64,000 nucleotides of DNA, taken from Apteryx mantelli (taxonomy: Eukaryota; Chordata; Aves; Apterygiformes; Apterygidae). A program made the translations under genes and the position numbers. The notes beneath the pieces were generated by a model that saw only the letters and a program-made list of their open reading frames with translations, ran no database searches and was not told where the DNA came from. How positions within the stretch are numbered: position 1 is the first letter of the stretch; the number at the start of each line of letters is the position of its first letter. This document shows, in pieces, positions 61,325 to 64,000 of this stretch. The stretch spans positions 122,111,415-122,175,414 of the forward strand of contig NC_089979.1 of NCBI RefSeq assembly GCF_036417845.1. The letters are read 5' to 3'.

Positions 61325-64000
61325 GTAAGTGCCTCCTTTTTTCCTTGTAAATATTGACAGTTATCTGTGACTTTTAGTAGGCTATCACTGGATGGAGTAA
61401 GATAGTTTTCCTTTTGCCGTGACTTATTTCTCCCATCAGTTGCCTGCATGCAGTGCTATTAGCACATAAGCTAATGCCAGGCAGTTGCAAGTTGTTTCTT
61501 GGAAGTCAGCTGCCTTTTTATTTCTAGCTGTGCACTTGACAGAATGGGATTCCCGCGTGGGGCGGGAGGCCAGCTGATGTCCTGGCCAGTGGCACCAGCT
61601 CCCCAGCTGCAAGGTGGACCGCGGGCTGCTGATGCAGCGCTGGCTTGGAGGAACAGGATACTCGGCAGCGATGCAGGACTTTGTGGTCAACTTATTTCCT
61701 GGCACTGGAATTTGGGAATTTTGCAAGGATCTCTATAGTGAGAATAAACCTCTGGAAAGATGGAGAGAAACACAGTTTCTTGTCATAGTGTTTTATTTTA
61801 GGGTTGGGTTTTTTTTCCCCCAAATTGAGAGGTTTAGATTTTACCATTAGGGTGGTTGCTGCTTGATACTTGAAAATGCTGGTTTAATCGCTGCTTGAGA
61901 AGAGATTGGAGTGGAAGCTGGGTTTTGTGGGGAAGGGGGCTTGTATTTTTCTGTTGTGCTGCTGCTCAACCTTCTCTCTTCTTTCTAAACACTAAGGTTT
62001 GGGTTAAAGCCTGTGTTTTGTCAGGGTGAGGTGATTTTGTTAGGCTGGCCGTAGTCCTTCCGGGACATTTGATTTGCCAAATCCCCCCTGGTACAACCTC
62101 TCCTTTTGAGTGCCTCGGCCTGTGGTACCTGGGGTGGTACAACAAAGAGCAGAAGTTCATTGCTAGTATTGTGCTTCTTCCCCGTGTCTCCCTTGAGGTC
62201 CATGGTAAAGCTGACCACTGTATATTTTTAAATTTAACTGAAAATGTTGACAGTTTTTCCTCTTCTGTTTTTTTGGCTGACTAATCAAGAAGACTGCAAA
62301 TTTATCCCAAGTATTCAGAGCAAAAGGGAGGGCTTGGAGTGCTGATACAAAAACACTGGGCCTCCCTGTGTTCTCTGTTACACCCTTGCATTGCCACGGA
62401 CGGCCACAGCTGGCTGACATAAAAGAACATCATTTTAAAGAATCCTTTGAGAGACTGAAAATAAATAGAACAGATGCACACTTTTCTTAGAAAGGACTGG
62501 AAATCTGATCCATCAGTACAGCTGCTTGTAATTGTGAAAACATATAAAAATATAAGTATGTTTCCCAGGACAATATTCAGCTCTTGAATCGTCATAACTC
62601 TTTTCTCCTACTCAAAAAAGCTGTGTCTTAGAGGAGAAACTTTCACTGGTTTAACTAAAGAGGACTTCAGAAAGACTTGATTAAATTGGTACAAATCACT
62701 TATTTCATTTCAAACCACATTTAACTTCAGCGTAACTTAAGCTGATGAGAAATTGGCTTCAGTCAAACCACGTTAAGCTACTCTTCAGAATAAGAAGATT
62801 CAAAGCTAGAAGAACCATTGTGACACTTTAGTCTGGGCCCTTCCCTAATACATCAGATTTCACCCAATGATTCCTACAATCAAGCATGCAAATTGTGGTT
62901 GAGCTGGAGCATCTTTTCAAAAGGCATCCGGTCTTGATTTAAAGACTTCACATAACTTAAAGGCTACAGCACTACTGGGCAATTTTTCTTCCAATCATTA
63001 GTTACACTCAAGTGAAAAATTATCTTTTATTTCTAATCAGAATTTGTCTAGTTCTGCTTCCTTGTTGTTGAATTTTATTATGCTTTTGTCTGCCTGCGAA
63101 CAGTGTCCTCAATTATCAGAGACCTCTTGCAGACTATAATCAAACACCTCTTCATTTTCTCTTGGATATACTACACAGATTAAGTTTCTCTGAGTTTTCT
63201 TTAACATAGTGTCAAGAGGTTTGCATTGATCTAATGAAACCAGTTTTATCATTCAATGCATGGTTGTGTGTAGACAAGTCTAATAAGAAATGTATTGACA
63301 TTTTTCTCTCATTGTAATTGTTAAAAAAAACACATGGCCAGTAGGATAGATTTTTAAAAGTGAAGCGTGTTACAATAGATATAAGGAAACAGTCATTTTA
63401 TACCCCCTCATGCCTTTGCCAGAAAAAAACATTTTTTATCAGTATTGGGAGATGATTTCCTTGGCATTACTTCTTTCTTTCCGCTGTCATTTAGACCTGT
63501 TTTGTTAATGAAATAAGCTTTGTGGGAGTGTGGAGGTAAGAGTGCATTGGCAGTACAGTTCTGCTCCTCTATCCAAAGTCCTCTGTCTGGCAAATTTCAG
63601 CTTGAAAAAAGACAGTTTAGGAAAATAGTTGTATGATGAAGGTCAGATCATGCTCTTCTGAAGTGTCTAATGATTCTGGATACTCAATTTGGGACATGGA
63701 GAAGGAGCCAGTTTTTTAGAATTTGGTTGGTAAGCACTTTCTAAGAGTCTTTTTCATTAAGGTATTCCAGTCAGACATCCAAAATTATTACACAATTTTG
63801 AAAACCTTTGTCAGGGTCCATAGAACAGAAGTGTTTAGGAAACGCTGGCTGTGGCTTCTGTGGCACGCCATGTACATGCCCTTCCTTAACCGAAGGCTCT
63901 CAGATGGATTTGCGCCTGATAATTCAGCCCAGGCTGGCTCTGTGCATGCATGAGCAGCAACGGCGTCTCTGCTCGCTTACCCCAGAGCTGTGGCTTAGCA
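61325..64000 (+). other. MTURN: MTURN intron 2 (5' part; continues beyond window)
   Basis: No sequence coding the expected LLGLPD-type start of the last exon is found. An exact 14-base tandem pair lies just upstream of exon 2 (60964-60991). This part holds an old antisense CR1. Confidence 0.8.
62795..63240 (-). repeat. Ancient CR1 LINE fragment, antisense
   Basis: The order of recognisable blocks follows an amniote CR1 read in reverse: cacccaatgattcctacaat, ggttgagctggagcatcttt, ccggtcttgatttaaagact, taatcagaatttgtctagtt, and gcagactataatcaaacacc. It is highly diverged and lies in MTURN intron 2. Confidence 0.8.

Noticed and set aside
63723-63953. A plus-strand ORF near the window end as the last MTURN exon
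   Set aside because: Its sequence has no similarity to the acidic tail expected after SFRP and no phase-0 acceptor giving a LLGLPD-like start.
1-64000. tRNA, rRNA, snoRNA, microRNA or CRISPR features
   Set aside because: No B-box-like tRNA motif in a cloverleaf context, no snRNA/rRNA signature and no regularly spaced direct repeats were noticed. A covariance-model scan could still find small RNAs that I cannot see by reading.

Overview
This is a stretch of vertebrate nuclear DNA with three split protein-coding genes, and it is most likely from a bird. The reasons are CR1 LINE copies, including one 3' end with the typical (ATTCTGTG)-type tail at 28690-28805, fairly compact introns, very GC-rich CpG-island first exons and old degenerate sauropsid repeats. 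A turtle or crocodilian cannot be excluded from the repeats alone. No bacterial, viral, CRISPR or operon-like feature is present.

Layout: 1-15134 holds no recognised gene; it has unique sequence and a few old repeats, including an antisense CR1. METTL6 (tRNA-Ser 3-methylcytidine methyltransferase) runs on the minus strand from 21748 down to 15135 in five coding exons. Its first, non-coding exon probably lies in the CpG island near 23.1-23.4 kb. EAF1 (ELL-associated factor) starts in the same island at 23430 on the plus strand and ends at 42787 in six coding exons. The two genes are head to head and probably share a bidirectional promoter. A candidate EAF1 3' UTR with several poly(A) signals follows to about 46.65 kb. 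A gene-poor interval then leads to a second CpG island at 55.4-56.5 kb, which contains exon 1 of MTURN (maturin). Exon 2 is at 61202-61324 and the last coding exon lies beyond the window.

The three genes do not form a pathway. METTL6 modifies tRNA, EAF1 acts in RNA polymerase II elongation, and maturin is a small regulator of neural and blood-cell differentiation. METTL6 and EAF1 are linked by their promoter. EAF1 and MTURN sit on different chromosomes in human (3p25 and 7p14), so their adjacency here marks a chromosome-evolution junction. COLQ, which follows EAF1 in human, is not seen.

All exon boundaries were found by reading GT/AG sites and checking that phases join to give proteins matching family members known from memory; no database search was run. 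I found no convincing new biological system. The observations most worth checking are an in-frame alternative acceptor in EAF1, a C-rich minisatellite in EAF1 intron 1 through which the reading frame stays open, a C9orf72-type hexanucleotide tract in MTURN intron 1, the displaced METTL6 start codon, and the EAF1-MTURN junction.
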